From Nocardia sp. CDC159 (GTDB lineage Bacteria; Actinomycetota; Actinomycetes; Mycobacteriales; Mycobacteriaceae): a stretch of DNA of 64,000 nucleotides. The stretch is taken from contig NZ_JAMRXH010000012.1 of assembly GCF_023740735.1 (NCBI RefSeq), forward strand, positions 186,001-250,000. Direction: 5' to 3'. The notes under the pieces were generated by a model. The model saw only the letters and a list, made by a program, of their open reading frames with translations, was not told the origin of the DNA and did no database searches. Each line of letters begins with the position of its first letter. The stretch's first letter is position 1. This document shows, piece by piece, positions 49,459 through 57,355 of this stretch. The position numbers and the translations under genes are program-made.

Positions 49459-50916
49459 TCACCGGACGGGCTGGGGCAGGGCTATATCTATCCGGATGGT
49501 CCGCGTCCTGCGGGGGAGCAGGCTGACCGCGCTCGCGACCAGCACGTTGACGCCCAGCGCGACCAGCCCGCCATTGACGCCGAACAGCGGATCCCGGCCC
49601 ATCGCGTGCAGCCCGAAGACGATCGCGCCGCCGACGACCAGGCCCGCGGCCACACCGATCGCGGTCAGCCGCCGCCAATACAGCCCGAGCAGCACCGCGG
49701 GCAGCAACTGCGCGATCCCCTCGTAGGACAGTACCGACAGATTCACCAGGGCCCGGGGATACAGCAGCGCACCGGCCAGCGCGATCGCCCCGACCACCAC
49801 GCACACCACCCGGGACCAGCTCCGCTGCCGCCCTGCCCCGGCCACGCCGCCCCCGAGTATGGTTCTGCCCCAGAGAGTTCCGATGGCGACCAGGAATACG
49901 CTCATCGGCACGATCGCCGACAGCGCGCCCGCGATTCCGATCAGCGCCACCAGCGGTGCGGGCAGCGAATCGGTCACCAGCTCGTACAGCGCCAGATCCG
50001 AATTGCCCAGTGCGGGAAACACGAACAGCGCCGCGGCCCCGATGAGGATCGGAACGACCAGCAGCAGCTGATACCACGGCAGCAGGATCGAGTTGCGGCG
50101 CAGCGCGGTCGGATTCGCCGCCGCCAGATAGCCCGCGACCGTGGTCGGGAAGATGCAGATGGTGGCCGCGTTCAGCACGATCGTCGACACGTACCAGCGC
50201 GTGCCGAAGGTTCCGTCCCCCGCCCCCGGAAAGGTCAGCCATTGTGGCCGCTCCGCCACCAGCCGATTCAGCAGTTCGCCCGGCCCGTCGAAGTAGTGCC
50301 ACGGCACCCAGATCGCGAGGAACACCACCGCCCCCACCGCCAGCCCGTCCTTGAGCACGCTCACCCAGGCCGCGCCGCGCAGGCCGGAGACCAGGACGAA
50401 GGTCTCGGCCACCAGGAACGACACGATCGCGGCAACCCGCAGATCCACGGCGCCGTAGGACATCGCCTGCACCACCACGCCCATACCCTGAATCTGCAGC
50501 TGTACGTAGGGAATCAGGAATACCGTGGCCAGCACCGCGACCACCACGCCGAGTGTCCGGGAGCCGAATCGGTGTTCGGCGATATCGGCGATCGACACCA
50601 GCCGGTGCCGCGCGCAGTAGGTCCACAGCAGCGGCGCGACGAAATAGGCCACCACCAGACCGGTGCTCAGATACGCGATCAGGTAGAAGATCGGCACCCC
50701 GTATCGATAAGACCAGCCTGCGGCGCCGAGAAACGAGAAGCTGGTGTAGGTCTCGCCCGCCATGAGCAACAGCACGAACAGCGTGCCCAGCCCGCGGCCC
50801 GAGATAGACCACTCCGCCAGCGATTTCACCCGCCCCCGGCCCGAGGCCACCCCGAGCGCCACGGTCACCGCCATCGCCACCGCGAACAGGGTGACCGCCA
50901 CCGCCGCCCGGCTCAC
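49459..50916 (-). CDS. Sodium:solute symporter family (SSS) transporter
   Basis: 485 residues from GTG 50916 (GTG overlapping the stop of the DUF3311 gene). About 13 TM helices; SSS landmarks are LADWS-like KSLAEWSISGRGLG near residue 35, GETYTSFSFLGAAGWSYRYG, ADIAEHRFGSRTLG and AALSAIVPMSVFLVAIGTLWGRTI. Substrate cannot be told from the sequence. With the upstream DUF3311 gene it forms the pair usually seen for such symporters. Confidence 0.9.
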   Translation of the reverse strand: MSRAAVAVTLFAVAMAVTVALGVASGRGRVKSLAEWSISGRGLGTLFVLLLMAGETYTSFSFLGAAGWSYRYGVPIFYLIAYLSTGLVVAYFVAPLLWTYCARHRLVSIADIAEHRFGSRTLGVVVAVLATVFLIPYVQLQIQGMGVVVQAMSYGAVDLRVAAIVSFLVAETFVLVSGLRGAAWVSVLKDGLAVGAVVFLAIWVPWHYFDGPGELLNRLVAERPQWLTFPGAGDGTFGTRWYVSTIVLNAATICIFPTTVAGYLAAANPTALRRNSILLPWYQLLLVVPILIGAAALFVFPALGNSDLALYELVTDSLPAPLVALIGIAGALSAIVPMSVFLVAIGTLWGRTILGGGVAGAGRQRSWSRVVCVVVGAIALAGALLYPRALVNLSVLSYEGIAQLLPAVLLGLYWRRLTAIGVAAGLVVGGAIVFGLHAMGRDPLFGVNGGLVALGVNVLVASAVSLLPRRTRTIRIDIALPQPVR

Positions 50917-51200
50917 TCGCGATCCCGCGCGTCGGCGGGCACGAATTCCTCGGCCCCGCAGCGGTATGCGGGATCGCGTCGGGCCACCAGGCCGACCAGT
51001 GGTCCGGTCAGCGCCGTCACCGCCAGTAGGTAGCAAACCAGAAACGGAATGCCGAATACGCGCGGCTCGATCCGGTTCGCCACCACCGGCGCAAGGCAGT
51101 ACAGCAGGCCGGGCAGCGCGAGCAGCCACAGCACCGGGCCCCGTCGGCGCAGTGGCAGCGCGGGCGCGAAATCGCCGTCGGGCGGGGTGGGTTCGGACAT
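50913..51200 (-). CDS. DUF3311 small membrane protein
   Basis: 95 residues from ATG 51200 (MSEPTPPDGDFAPALP). Two TM helices: GPVLWLLALPGLLYCLAPVV (about 21-40) and FGIPFLVCYLLAVTALTGPLVG (about 50-72). DUF3311 genes usually precede an SSS symporter, and here the stop overlaps the symporter GTG, so they are translated together. Likely an accessory subunit. Confidence 0.87.
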   Translation of the reverse strand: MSEPTPPDGDFAPALPLRRRGPVLWLLALPGLLYCLAPVVANRIEPRVFGIPFLVCYLLAVTALTGPLVGLVARRDPAYRCGAEEFVPADARDRE

Positions 51201-51652
51201 GGCAACCACCTTGGTCGATGCGCACACCGGTCGCCAGCGCGTGGCGGGGCGTGTCGCCGGGCGGGATAGGGGCGAAGCTTGTCTTTTTTGTCGCAATTGC
51301 TGGTCGAGAACCCTTACCGGATTCGGTGATTCGCGGCAGGCCCTGTATCCTCTGGGCCAGCGATCGGGTAGCGCATCGGACTTTGTCCGAATTGTCCGAT
51401 TGACGAATACCGATAAACGCCGGGACGGCGAGTTTTACCTATTGTCTCGAATGTCCGTATGTCGCCGCAGCTTTGCCTCGAACACCCGTTCCGACGATAG
51501 CTGAAAACTGTCCGTATTCGATCTCGTACATCGTTCCAAGATCATGTAAACAAAGATCAAAATTGTTGCTACACAACGGTGTTGAGATGTGTAAGCTGAC
51601 GATCAATCACGATCCACTACAAGGTGGGTAGAACGGCGAGGGCGGTGTCGTA
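51201..51652. other. Divergent intergenic region upstream of the FO operon
   Basis: 452 bp with no supported gene. An AT-rich tract at about 51530-51600 most likely carries the atpI promoter (a TGTAAGCT stretch at 51592 could be part of a -10). No strong operator or RNA was recognised. Confidence 0.45.
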
Positions 51653-52033
51653 GTGAACATCGACAGGCTCCGAATGCGCCGCGTGGCGGTTATTGCGACC
51701 GCGCTCGGCGTACTGGCACTGATGATTACCGGCGCATTGGATCGAGTGCTGCTGGGTGTATTCGTCTGCGCCGGACTCGGATTGGGTTGGCTCAACGCAC
51801 AACTCACGTGGAAGTCGGTCACGCACGTCATTCGCTCGGAAACGGCGAGCAAACAGGGCCTGATGTTGTCGACGGCGGTGCGCCTTTTCGGCCTCACCGC
51901 CCTGGCCATCGTGGTGGCGATCCTGGCCCGGCCCAACGGTATCGGGATCTTCTTCGGGCTGGCCGTATTCCATGTCATCCAGGTTCTCCATACCGTGGTC
52001 CCCGAATGGAAAGGGCTGCGCCAGACCTCATGA
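51653..52033 (+). CDS. atpI: ATP synthase subunit I (AtpI-like, Rv1303-type)
   Basis: 126 residues from GTG 51653. Four hydrophobic helices: about 13-30, 32-50, 72-92 and 96-114, with LNAQLTWKSVTHVIR between. The small protein preceding atpB in mycolata assists c-ring assembly or ion supply. Its stop overlaps the atpB start (ATGA), so they are coupled. Identification rests mostly on position and topology. Confidence 0.85.
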   Translation: MNIDRLRMRRVAVIATALGVLALMITGALDRVLLGVFVCAGLGLGWLNAQLTWKSVTHVIRSETASKQGLMLSTAVRLFGLTALAIVVAILARPNGIGIFFGLAVFHVIQVLHTVVPEWKGLRQTS

Positions 52034-52785
52034 ATACCGTGAACCTGCTCGCCCAGGAGTCGGAGCCGAAGATCAGGGTCGGCCACCACGCCGTCGTCCA
52101 TCTGTGGGGGATGGATTTCAATGTGGACACCATCGTGTCGACTCTCGTCGCCGCGCTGATCGTGATCGGGCTGGCCGTCTTCCTGCGCATCAAGATCACC
52201 TCCGGCGTGCCCAACGGGGTGCAGCTGTTCTTCGAGACCGCGACCGTGATGATGCGCAACCAGGTCGAGGCGGCCATCGGGCTGCGGGTCGCGCCGTTCG
52301 TGCTGCCGCTCGCGGTCACCCTGTTCGTCTTCATCCTGCTGTCGAACTGGCTGTCGGTGCTGCCGGTGCAATACGGCAACGGTGAATTGATCGCTCCGCC
52401 CGCCTCCGACGTCAATTTCGTCTACGCGCTGGCGCTGTTCGTGTTCCTCTTCTATCAGGGCGCGGGCATCAAGCGGCGCGGTCCGATCACCCACGTCAAG
52501 CAATTGTTGAAGGGCCACACCGGCTGGGGGCCGATGGTCTTCATCAACGTGATCGAGGAAGTCGCCAAGCCACTGTCGCTGTCGCTGCGATTGTTCGGCA
52601 ATATGTTCGCCGGCGGCGTGATGCTCTCGGTGATCACGTTGTTCCCCTTCTGGATCAGCTGGGGACCCAACGCCGTCTGGAAGATGTTCGATGTGTTCGT
52701 CGGCGCGATTCAGGCCTTCATCTTCTCGCTACTGACCGTGCTCTACTTCAGTCAATCCATGTCGACAGAGCACGAAAACCACTGA
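52030..52785 (+). CDS. atpB: ATP synthase FO subunit a
   Basis: 251 residues. Proton-channel subunit with five to six TM helices. The essential Arg is in LSLSLRLFGNMFAGGVM, and INVIEEVAKPLSLSL and FVGAIQAFIFSLLTVLYFSQSM match the mycobacterial protein closely, so it should be functional. It is coupled to atpI and followed 46 bp later by atpE. Confidence 0.96.
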   Translation: MNTVNLLAQESEPKIRVGHHAVVHLWGMDFNVDTIVSTLVAALIVIGLAVFLRIKITSGVPNGVQLFFETATVMMRNQVEAAIGLRVAPFVLPLAVTLFVFILLSNWLSVLPVQYGNGELIAPPASDVNFVYALALFVFLFYQGAGIKRRGPITHVKQLLKGHTGWGPMVFINVIEEVAKPLSLSLRLFGNMFAGGVMLSVITLFPFWISWGPNAVWKMFDVFVGAIQAFIFSLLTVLYFSQSMSTEHENH

Positions 52786-52831
52786 CCGACTCTTCGCCGA
52801 AGAGAAAACGTTCGAGAACAGGAAGTGAAAC

Positions 52832-53083
52832 ATGGCAGCAGATCCCGCGATTGTCCAGGGCGCCCTGATCGGCGGCGGCCTCATCATGGCCGGTGGTGCC
52901 ATCGGCGCCGGCATCGGTGACGGTATCGCCGGTTCCGCGCTGATCAACGGTGTCACCCGGCAACCGGAGGCCGAGGGCCGCCTGCGCGGTAACTTCTTCC
53001 TGACCGTCGGTCTGGTGGAGGCCGCGTACTTCATCAACCTGGCGTTCATGGCGCTGTTCGTCTTCGCCACACCCGGGGCGTAG
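52832..53083 (+). CDS. atpE: ATP synthase FO subunit c
   Basis: 83 residues: two TM helices joined by the RQPEAEGRLRGNF loop. The ion-carrying Glu is in GLVEAAYFINLAFMALF and the GGGLIMAGGAIGAGIGDG helix is intact, nearly the same as the M. tuberculosis protein that bedaquiline binds. It should form the c-ring. The start ATG has AGGAAG upstream. Confidence 0.97.
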   Translation: MAADPAIVQGALIGGGLIMAGGAIGAGIGDGIAGSALINGVTRQPEAEGRLRGNFFLTVGLVEAAYFINLAFMALFVFATPGA

Positions 53084-53088
53084 GCGTC

Positions 53089-53598
53089 ATGGCCGCGCGA
53101 ACGGATGTCATGGCCGAGGGGAACTTCCTCATTCCCAACGGCACCTTCTTCGTCGAGTTGTTGATCTTTTTGATCGTGCTCGGAGTTATCTGGTTCTTCG
53201 TCGTTCCACCGATCCGCAAGGTGCTGGACGAACGCGAGGCTCGGGTCGATGCGACCACGGCGAACAACAAGGAAGCGAAGGAGACGTTCGCCGAGGCCGA
53301 GGCCCGCTATCAGGCCGGACTCGAGAAGGCCCGCGCCGAGGCCGCCGACATTCGCAATGCGGCGCGCGCCGAGGGGCGGGCCATACTCGATCGGCTCCGC
53401 TCCGAGGCGCAGGAGGAGGCCGACCGGATCGTCGCCGAATCCGCCGCGCAGCTGCGGGCGGAGGCCGATCAGGTGGCGGCGGAATTGCGTGAAGAGGTCG
53501 AGCCGCTGGCCGAATCGCTGGCCGAGCGGGTATCCGGGGTCAACGGCCAACGGGCCGGCAGCGGCCACGGACGGCAGAGGGGACAGGCGTCGTCATGA
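53089..53598 (+). CDS. atpF: ATP synthase FO subunit b
   Basis: 169 residues from ATG 53089. One TM helix (NGTFFVELLIFLIVLGVIWFFVVPP, about 17-41) and a long charged coiled coil rich in Glu, Ala and Arg, the normal design of the peripheral stalk. It begins 5 bp after atpE and overlaps the next gene by 4 bp. The C-terminus is Gly/Ser/Gln-rich. Confidence 0.94.
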   Translation: MAARTDVMAEGNFLIPNGTFFVELLIFLIVLGVIWFFVVPPIRKVLDEREARVDATTANNKEAKETFAEAEARYQAGLEKARAEAADIRNAARAEGRAILDRLRSEAQEEADRIVAESAAQLRAEADQVAAELREEVEPLAESLAERVSGVNGQRAGSGHGRQRGQASS

Positions 53599-54170
53599 AT
53601 CACACCAGCGGCATCCTCGCCGAAGGGCCGTACCACATCGTCTTCGATTGGCCGGTCTTCTTCAGTCAGCTGTTCGGCTTCGCGGTGATCGTCTTCGTGA
53701 CCGTGAAATGGATTGTGCCACCGGTCAAGAAGCTGATGGTGCGCAATCAGGACGCGATCCGCAAGCAGCTCCAGGAGAGTGCCGAGGCGGCCGATCGGCT
53801 GACGAAGGCCAAGCAGGCCTACGACAACGCGATCAGCGAGGCGCAGGCCGAACTCGAGCGGCTGCGCGCCGACGCCCGCGAGGACGCCGAGCACATCATC
53901 GCCCAGATGCGTGAGGCCGCGGACGCCGAGGTCGAGCGGGTCCGTAAACAGGGCCGCGATCAGATCCTGCAGCTGCGCCGCCAGCTCGTCCGCGATCTGC
54001 AGACCGATCTCACTGCGGCCATGATCGACCGCACCGAGGAGAAGGTCCGCGTCAAGATCGATACCCCCGAGGCCAAATCCGAGAGCATCGAACGCTTCCT
54101 GGAGGAACTCGAGGCGCTCGCCAACGGCGAACACCCCGTCCGCCGCCAGGCCCAATCCCGCTGGAACTGA
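53595..54170 (+). CDS. atpH: b'-type subunit: AtpH lacking the fused delta domain
   Basis: 191 residues. TM helix FFSQLFGFAVIVFVTVKWIVPPVKK (about 22-46) and a coiled coil, like the first part of the mycobacterial AtpH b-delta fusion (about 446 residues). After ERFLEELEALANGEHP it ends with RRQAQSRWN and TGA, exactly where the delta domain would begin. The other frames and the following DNA show no delta sequence. No atpA, atpG, atpD or atpC follows. Thus this is either a naturally separate b' or a truncated gene; gene symbol assigned by homology to the N-terminal half. Confidence 0.8.
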   Translation: MNHTSGILAEGPYHIVFDWPVFFSQLFGFAVIVFVTVKWIVPPVKKLMVRNQDAIRKQLQESAEAADRLTKAKQAYDNAISEAQAELERLRADAREDAEHIIAQMREAADAEVERVRKQGRDQILQLRRQLVRDLQTDLTAAMIDRTEEKVRVKIDTPEAKSESIERFLEELEALANGEHPVRRQAQSRWN

Positions 54171-54227
54171 ACGGTGTCCGCCCCCGGCCCTTGACCTGAA
54201 CCGTCGTTGAGGTCGCAGAGTGGGGGC

Positions 54228-54632
54228 ATGGACCCGGACGACGAGCGGAAGATCAGGGCGGTCGTGGCCGCGCAGACCGAGCTGTGGGTGCGGCACGAAA
54301 TGGCCGAGTGGGGTGAATTGTTCACCGAGGATTCGGATTTCATCGCCCACAGCGGCGTCTGGTGGCGGTCCCGCGCGGAGAACGTGCGGGGCCACACCGA
54401 TATTCCCGAGTCGGTGATCGCGCAGAAACCTGCCTATACGCAGCGGATCGCGAATATCGCGGAGATCGCGGGCGAGGTGGCGCTGGTGCACGCCGTCTGG
54501 ACCTGGCCGCGGTTTCGTCCGCCGGGCGCGGCCGTCGAGGATCGCAGCGGGATCCTCACCTACGTGCTGGTGAAACGTCAAGGGAACTGGTTCGTTCGGG
54601 CCGCGCACAATACGCGGCGACTCACCCCGTGA
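54228..54632 (+). CDS. SnoaL/DUF4440-like NTF2-fold protein
   Basis: 134 residues from ATG 54228. NTF2-like cone fold: RKIRAVVAAQTELWVRHEM, EWGELFTEDSDFIAHSGVWWR, AEIAGEVALVHAVWTW and ILTYVLVKRQGNWFVRAAHNTR, the SgcJ/EcaC-type layout. Possible small-molecule isomerase, hydrolase or just a binder. It follows the FO genes by 57 bp and overlaps the 3' end of the converging gene by 11 bp. Confidence 0.8.
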   Translation: MDPDDERKIRAVVAAQTELWVRHEMAEWGELFTEDSDFIAHSGVWWRSRAENVRGHTDIPESVIAQKPAYTQRIANIAEIAGEVALVHAVWTWPRFRPPGAAVEDRSGILTYVLVKRQGNWFVRAAHNTRRLTP

Positions 54633-55098
54633 ACGGCGGCAGATGTTTGCGCTCGGCCCGCCGCACGCTCAGCGCGATCCGGGGGTCGACGAGCAGCATA
54701 CGCAATTGACCAAGCGTCGAGTCGCGCGAGCGCACGTCGAGATAGCCGTACATCTCGTGCCGAATCACCTTGTCGCCGCGGAAGGTCCAGATCTCGGTGC
54801 CGAACTGGTTGGAGCGGCCGTCGAATCCGCCCTCGTAGGTGAGGACGATGGTGTCGTCGTCGGCGCAGACCACCCGTTTGCGCACCCGCAGTGGGTGGTT
54901 GGTCCAGAGCTCGGCCAGCACGGTCAGGGCGAGCCGGATCTCGTCGAGCCCCACGAAGCAGCGGCGCACACCATCGAAGATCCATTCCGCGACCGCATCG
55001 GGATGGTAGAGGGTCACCCATTCGCCGAAGCTCACCTCGTTCGTTATTCGCTCGGTCTCGGCGGCGAACCGGGTGGCGTCGAGCGGTAACGCAGTCAT
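54622..55098 (-). CDS. NTF2-fold (SnoaL-like) protein
   Basis: 158 residues from ATG 55098. NTF2-like pattern: RITNEVSFGEWVTLYHPDAVAEWIFDG, VGLDEIRLALTVLAELW, DDDTIVLTYEGGFDGRSNQ and TEIWTFRGDKVIRHEMYGY. Divergent from the HxlR regulator with two ACTT-AAGT inverted repeats between, so it is the probable regulated target. Substrate unknown. Its last 11 bp overlap the end of the opposing gene. Confidence 0.82.
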   Translation of the reverse strand: MTALPLDATRFAAETERITNEVSFGEWVTLYHPDAVAEWIFDGVRRCFVGLDEIRLALTVLAELWTNHPLRVRKRVVCADDDTIVLTYEGGFDGRSNQFGTEIWTFRGDKVIRHEMYGYLDVRSRDSTLGQLRMLLVDPRIALSVRRAERKHLPPFTG

Positions 55099-55115
55099 GC
55101 GCCCACTGTCACATA

Positions 55116-55157
55116 ACTTTTAGAAGTAGACAAGGCTAAATTCGAAGTAATGACTTC
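55116..55157. promoter_or_regulatory. Candidate HxlR operator: two inverted repeats
   Basis: ACTT-TTAG-AAGT at 55116-55127 and GAAGT-AATG-ACTTC at 55144-55157 share the half site ACTT/AAGT with a 4-bp spacer. They lie between the HxlR gene and the divergent NTF2 gene. Confidence 0.6.
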
Positions 55158-55181
55158 TTTTCCTGCTGGTACGGTAATCAG

Positions 55182-55877
55182 GTGGCTCGGCGTACCTACG
55201 ATCAGTTCTGCGGACTGGCGCTGGCCCTCGACATCGTCGGGGAGCGGTGGACGCTGATGATCGTGCGCGAGCTGATGTCCGGGCCGAAGCGCTACTCGGA
55301 TCTGGCCACCGCTCTGGCCGGTATCGGCACCAGTCTGCTGGCGACCCGGATCAAGCAGTTGGAGAGCGACGGGGTGCTGGAGCGTCGTTATCTTCGGCCA
55401 CCGGTCGCGTCCACCGTGTACGAGCTCACCACCGCGGGATGGGAACTGGCACATGCGCTGACACCCCTGGCGCTGTGGGGTTCCAAGCATTACGCGGTGC
55501 GCGGGCGCTCGCCGGAGCAGTCCTTCCGCGCGGAGTGGGCGCTGGTCTTCCTGGCACAGCTGTTCGACCCGGAGCAGTTGCGCGGTGTCGAGGTGAGTTT
55601 CGAATTCCGTGCCGACGGCAGTTCGGCCCGGCTCGATATTCGCGACGGCCGGGCCCAGGTGCATTCCGGTTCCGACGAACGCCCGGCCGACGCCGTGGTG
55701 AGCTACGACTCCGACACCCTCGGGGCCATCGTCGGCGGTGTGCTCCCGCTCATGGATGCCATTGTGCAGCAGCGGGTTCGGGTGGAGGGCAGTCCGGAGG
55801 CCGCGCAGATCCTGTTCGTCCTGTTGCAATCGGCGCTGGACCGCCTGGGGCTCGGCGGGGCCGAACCTACCTCGTGA
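55182..55877 (+). CDS. HxlR-family regulator with an SCP2-like C-terminal domain
   Basis: 231 residues from GTG 55182. The N-terminal HxlR winged helix is typical: YDQFCGLALALDIVGERWTLMIVRELMSGPKRYSDLATALAGI with the following LLATRIKQLESDGVLERR and VYELTTAGWELAHAL. Residues 130-225 resemble an SCP2/MmpL-associated sterol-binding-like domain (VEVSFEFRADGSSARL, LGAIVGGVLPLMDAIV). A hydrophobic ligand is plausible. The 3' end overlaps the amylase gene by 11 bp. Confidence 0.87.
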   Translation: MARRTYDQFCGLALALDIVGERWTLMIVRELMSGPKRYSDLATALAGIGTSLLATRIKQLESDGVLERRYLRPPVASTVYELTTAGWELAHALTPLALWGSKHYAVRGRSPEQSFRAEWALVFLAQLFDPEQLRGVEVSFEFRADGSSARLDIRDGRAQVHSGSDERPADAVVSYDSDTLGAIVGGVLPLMDAIVQQRVRVEGSPEAAQILFVLLQSALDRLGLGGAEPTS

Positions 55878-57297
55878 CCACGGCTCCGATGTGCAGCGCC
55901 AGGCCCGACAGCGGGGCGAGATCGGCGCGCAGGCGGCCGGTCTCGTCGATGTCGTAGGCGGGGCCGGTGCAGACGCCCGCGCGCACGGCGCCGTGCATGA
56001 CATCGCAGTAGGTGCCCTGGGGCAGGGAGGTTCGAAAGGAGGCGCCGCTCATCGCGGAACTCTCGCCGTTGAGGACGACGAAGCCCGCCCCGCCGCGGCC
56101 GAAGGCGATGAGATCGCCAGAGTTGTCGAACCAGTCGACCACCGGCTCGCCGCGGGTCTGCTGGTGGAAGCCGACCATACCGGCGATGCCGGGCCAGGTG
56201 TGTTCACACAGCCAGTGGCCGTCGCCGCAGGTCGCATCGAGGGTGCGGCCCAGCGGATCCGAGGGTGAGGGCTCGTCGTAGTTGGTGAAGGCGTAGTCGC
56301 TGAGGATCTTCGGGTGCCCGTAGGGCCAGGTGAGCAGGAAGGCGTTGGCGAGGGTGTAGCGCTCCGGATCGGCGTAGGTCAGGGTGACCCCGTGGCGCAC
56401 GGTGTCGTGATTGGCCACGAAGACCACCGAACTGTCCGAGGGCAGGGCGGAGCCGAACTCGCGCAGCTGGGCCAGGTGCCCCCGCCGGAAGATCGCGCTC
56501 AGCGCCCCGGCGTAGCGCAGGTCCATGACATCGCCGGTGCCGAGGTAGTCCTCGGGTCGCGAGCCGTCGTTCCGGCCGTAGATGACCTCCTGGTAGACGT
56601 AGGCGGGCCGGGACAGCCGCGCCTCGATGGCCGACAGGTCTTCCGGCGCGATGTGTTTCGCCGAATCGATGCGGAAGCCGTCGACGCCGAGGGAGAGCAA
56701 ATCATTCAGATAGCCGGCGATCCGGTCCCGGACGCGCTCGTCGTCGGTCGCCAGATCCGCGGCGTTGAAGGTCTGGCACCGGTGCACCTGGGAGCGGTCG
56801 GAGTAGTCGACGATGGCGTCGTTCGGTGTACCGCAATGGTGGAAGTCGTCGAATCCGTACGGGACGCGCGGGTACCAGTAGTGGCAGTACGGCGTTGCGC
56901 CGCTGCCGATTCCGCAGTCCTGGATCGCCGCCATATTGTTGATGACGGCGTCCACATACACCCGCACCCCCGCCGCATGGCAGCCGCGCACCATCTCCGC
57001 CAGCTCCGCGCGCGTCCCGTAGCGGCTGTTCAACTCGTACGACACCGCCGAATAGCTCTGCCACCATGGAAAACCCTGTTCCGGCAGGAGTGAATGCTCC
57101 TCCGGCGGCGAGGTCTGCACGGCCCCGTAGCCGAGCGGACCGAGCGTCTCCCGGCACTCCCGCCCGATCGAGCGCCAGTTCCAGCCGAACATCTGCGCGA
57201 TCACATCCCGCTCCGGCGCCGGTTCGGCGGCGGCCGGGGCGGTGAGCCCGGCGACGGCGACGAGCGTGCTGATCAGAAGCACCCAGGACCGGAGCAT
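55867..57297 (-). CDS. Secreted alpha-amylase (GH13)
   Basis: 476 residues from ATG 57297. Signal peptide MLRSWVLLISTLVAVAGL to APAAA (about 1-24). The catalytic (beta/alpha)8 domain has VYVDAVINNM, VDGFRIDSAKHI with nucleophile Asp211, YVYQEVIYG with acid Glu237, and FVANHDTVRHG with Asp298. GYGAVQTSPPEEHS near the start fits animal/actinobacterial amylases. A C-terminal beta domain follows (FRTSLPQGTYCDVMHG). It should hydrolyse alpha-1,4-glucans outside the cell. It lies 58 bp after the lipase gene and may share its transcript. Confidence 0.92.
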   Translation of the reverse strand: MLRSWVLLISTLVAVAGLTAPAAAEPAPERDVIAQMFGWNWRSIGRECRETLGPLGYGAVQTSPPEEHSLLPEQGFPWWQSYSAVSYELNSRYGTRAELAEMVRGCHAAGVRVYVDAVINNMAAIQDCGIGSGATPYCHYWYPRVPYGFDDFHHCGTPNDAIVDYSDRSQVHRCQTFNAADLATDDERVRDRIAGYLNDLLSLGVDGFRIDSAKHIAPEDLSAIEARLSRPAYVYQEVIYGRNDGSRPEDYLGTGDVMDLRYAGALSAIFRRGHLAQLREFGSALPSDSSVVFVANHDTVRHGVTLTYADPERYTLANAFLLTWPYGHPKILSDYAFTNYDEPSPSDPLGRTLDATCGDGHWLCEHTWPGIAGMVGFHQQTRGEPVVDWFDNSGDLIAFGRGGAGFVVLNGESSAMSGASFRTSLPQGTYCDVMHGAVRAGVCTGPAYDIDETGRLRADLAPLSGLALHIGAVVTR

Positions 57298-57355
57298 GCG
57301 GCGACTGTAATGGACCCGCAGGCTCCGACCCGGGAGGGCGAACCACATGTCGTGA

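Noticed and set aside
48187..51033. Long open frame on the plus strand (948 codons) antisense to the methyltransferase, LigD-pol and symporter genes
   Set aside because: Composition is His/Arg/Gln-rich without domains; it is the mirror of well-supported genes, as common in GC-rich DNA.
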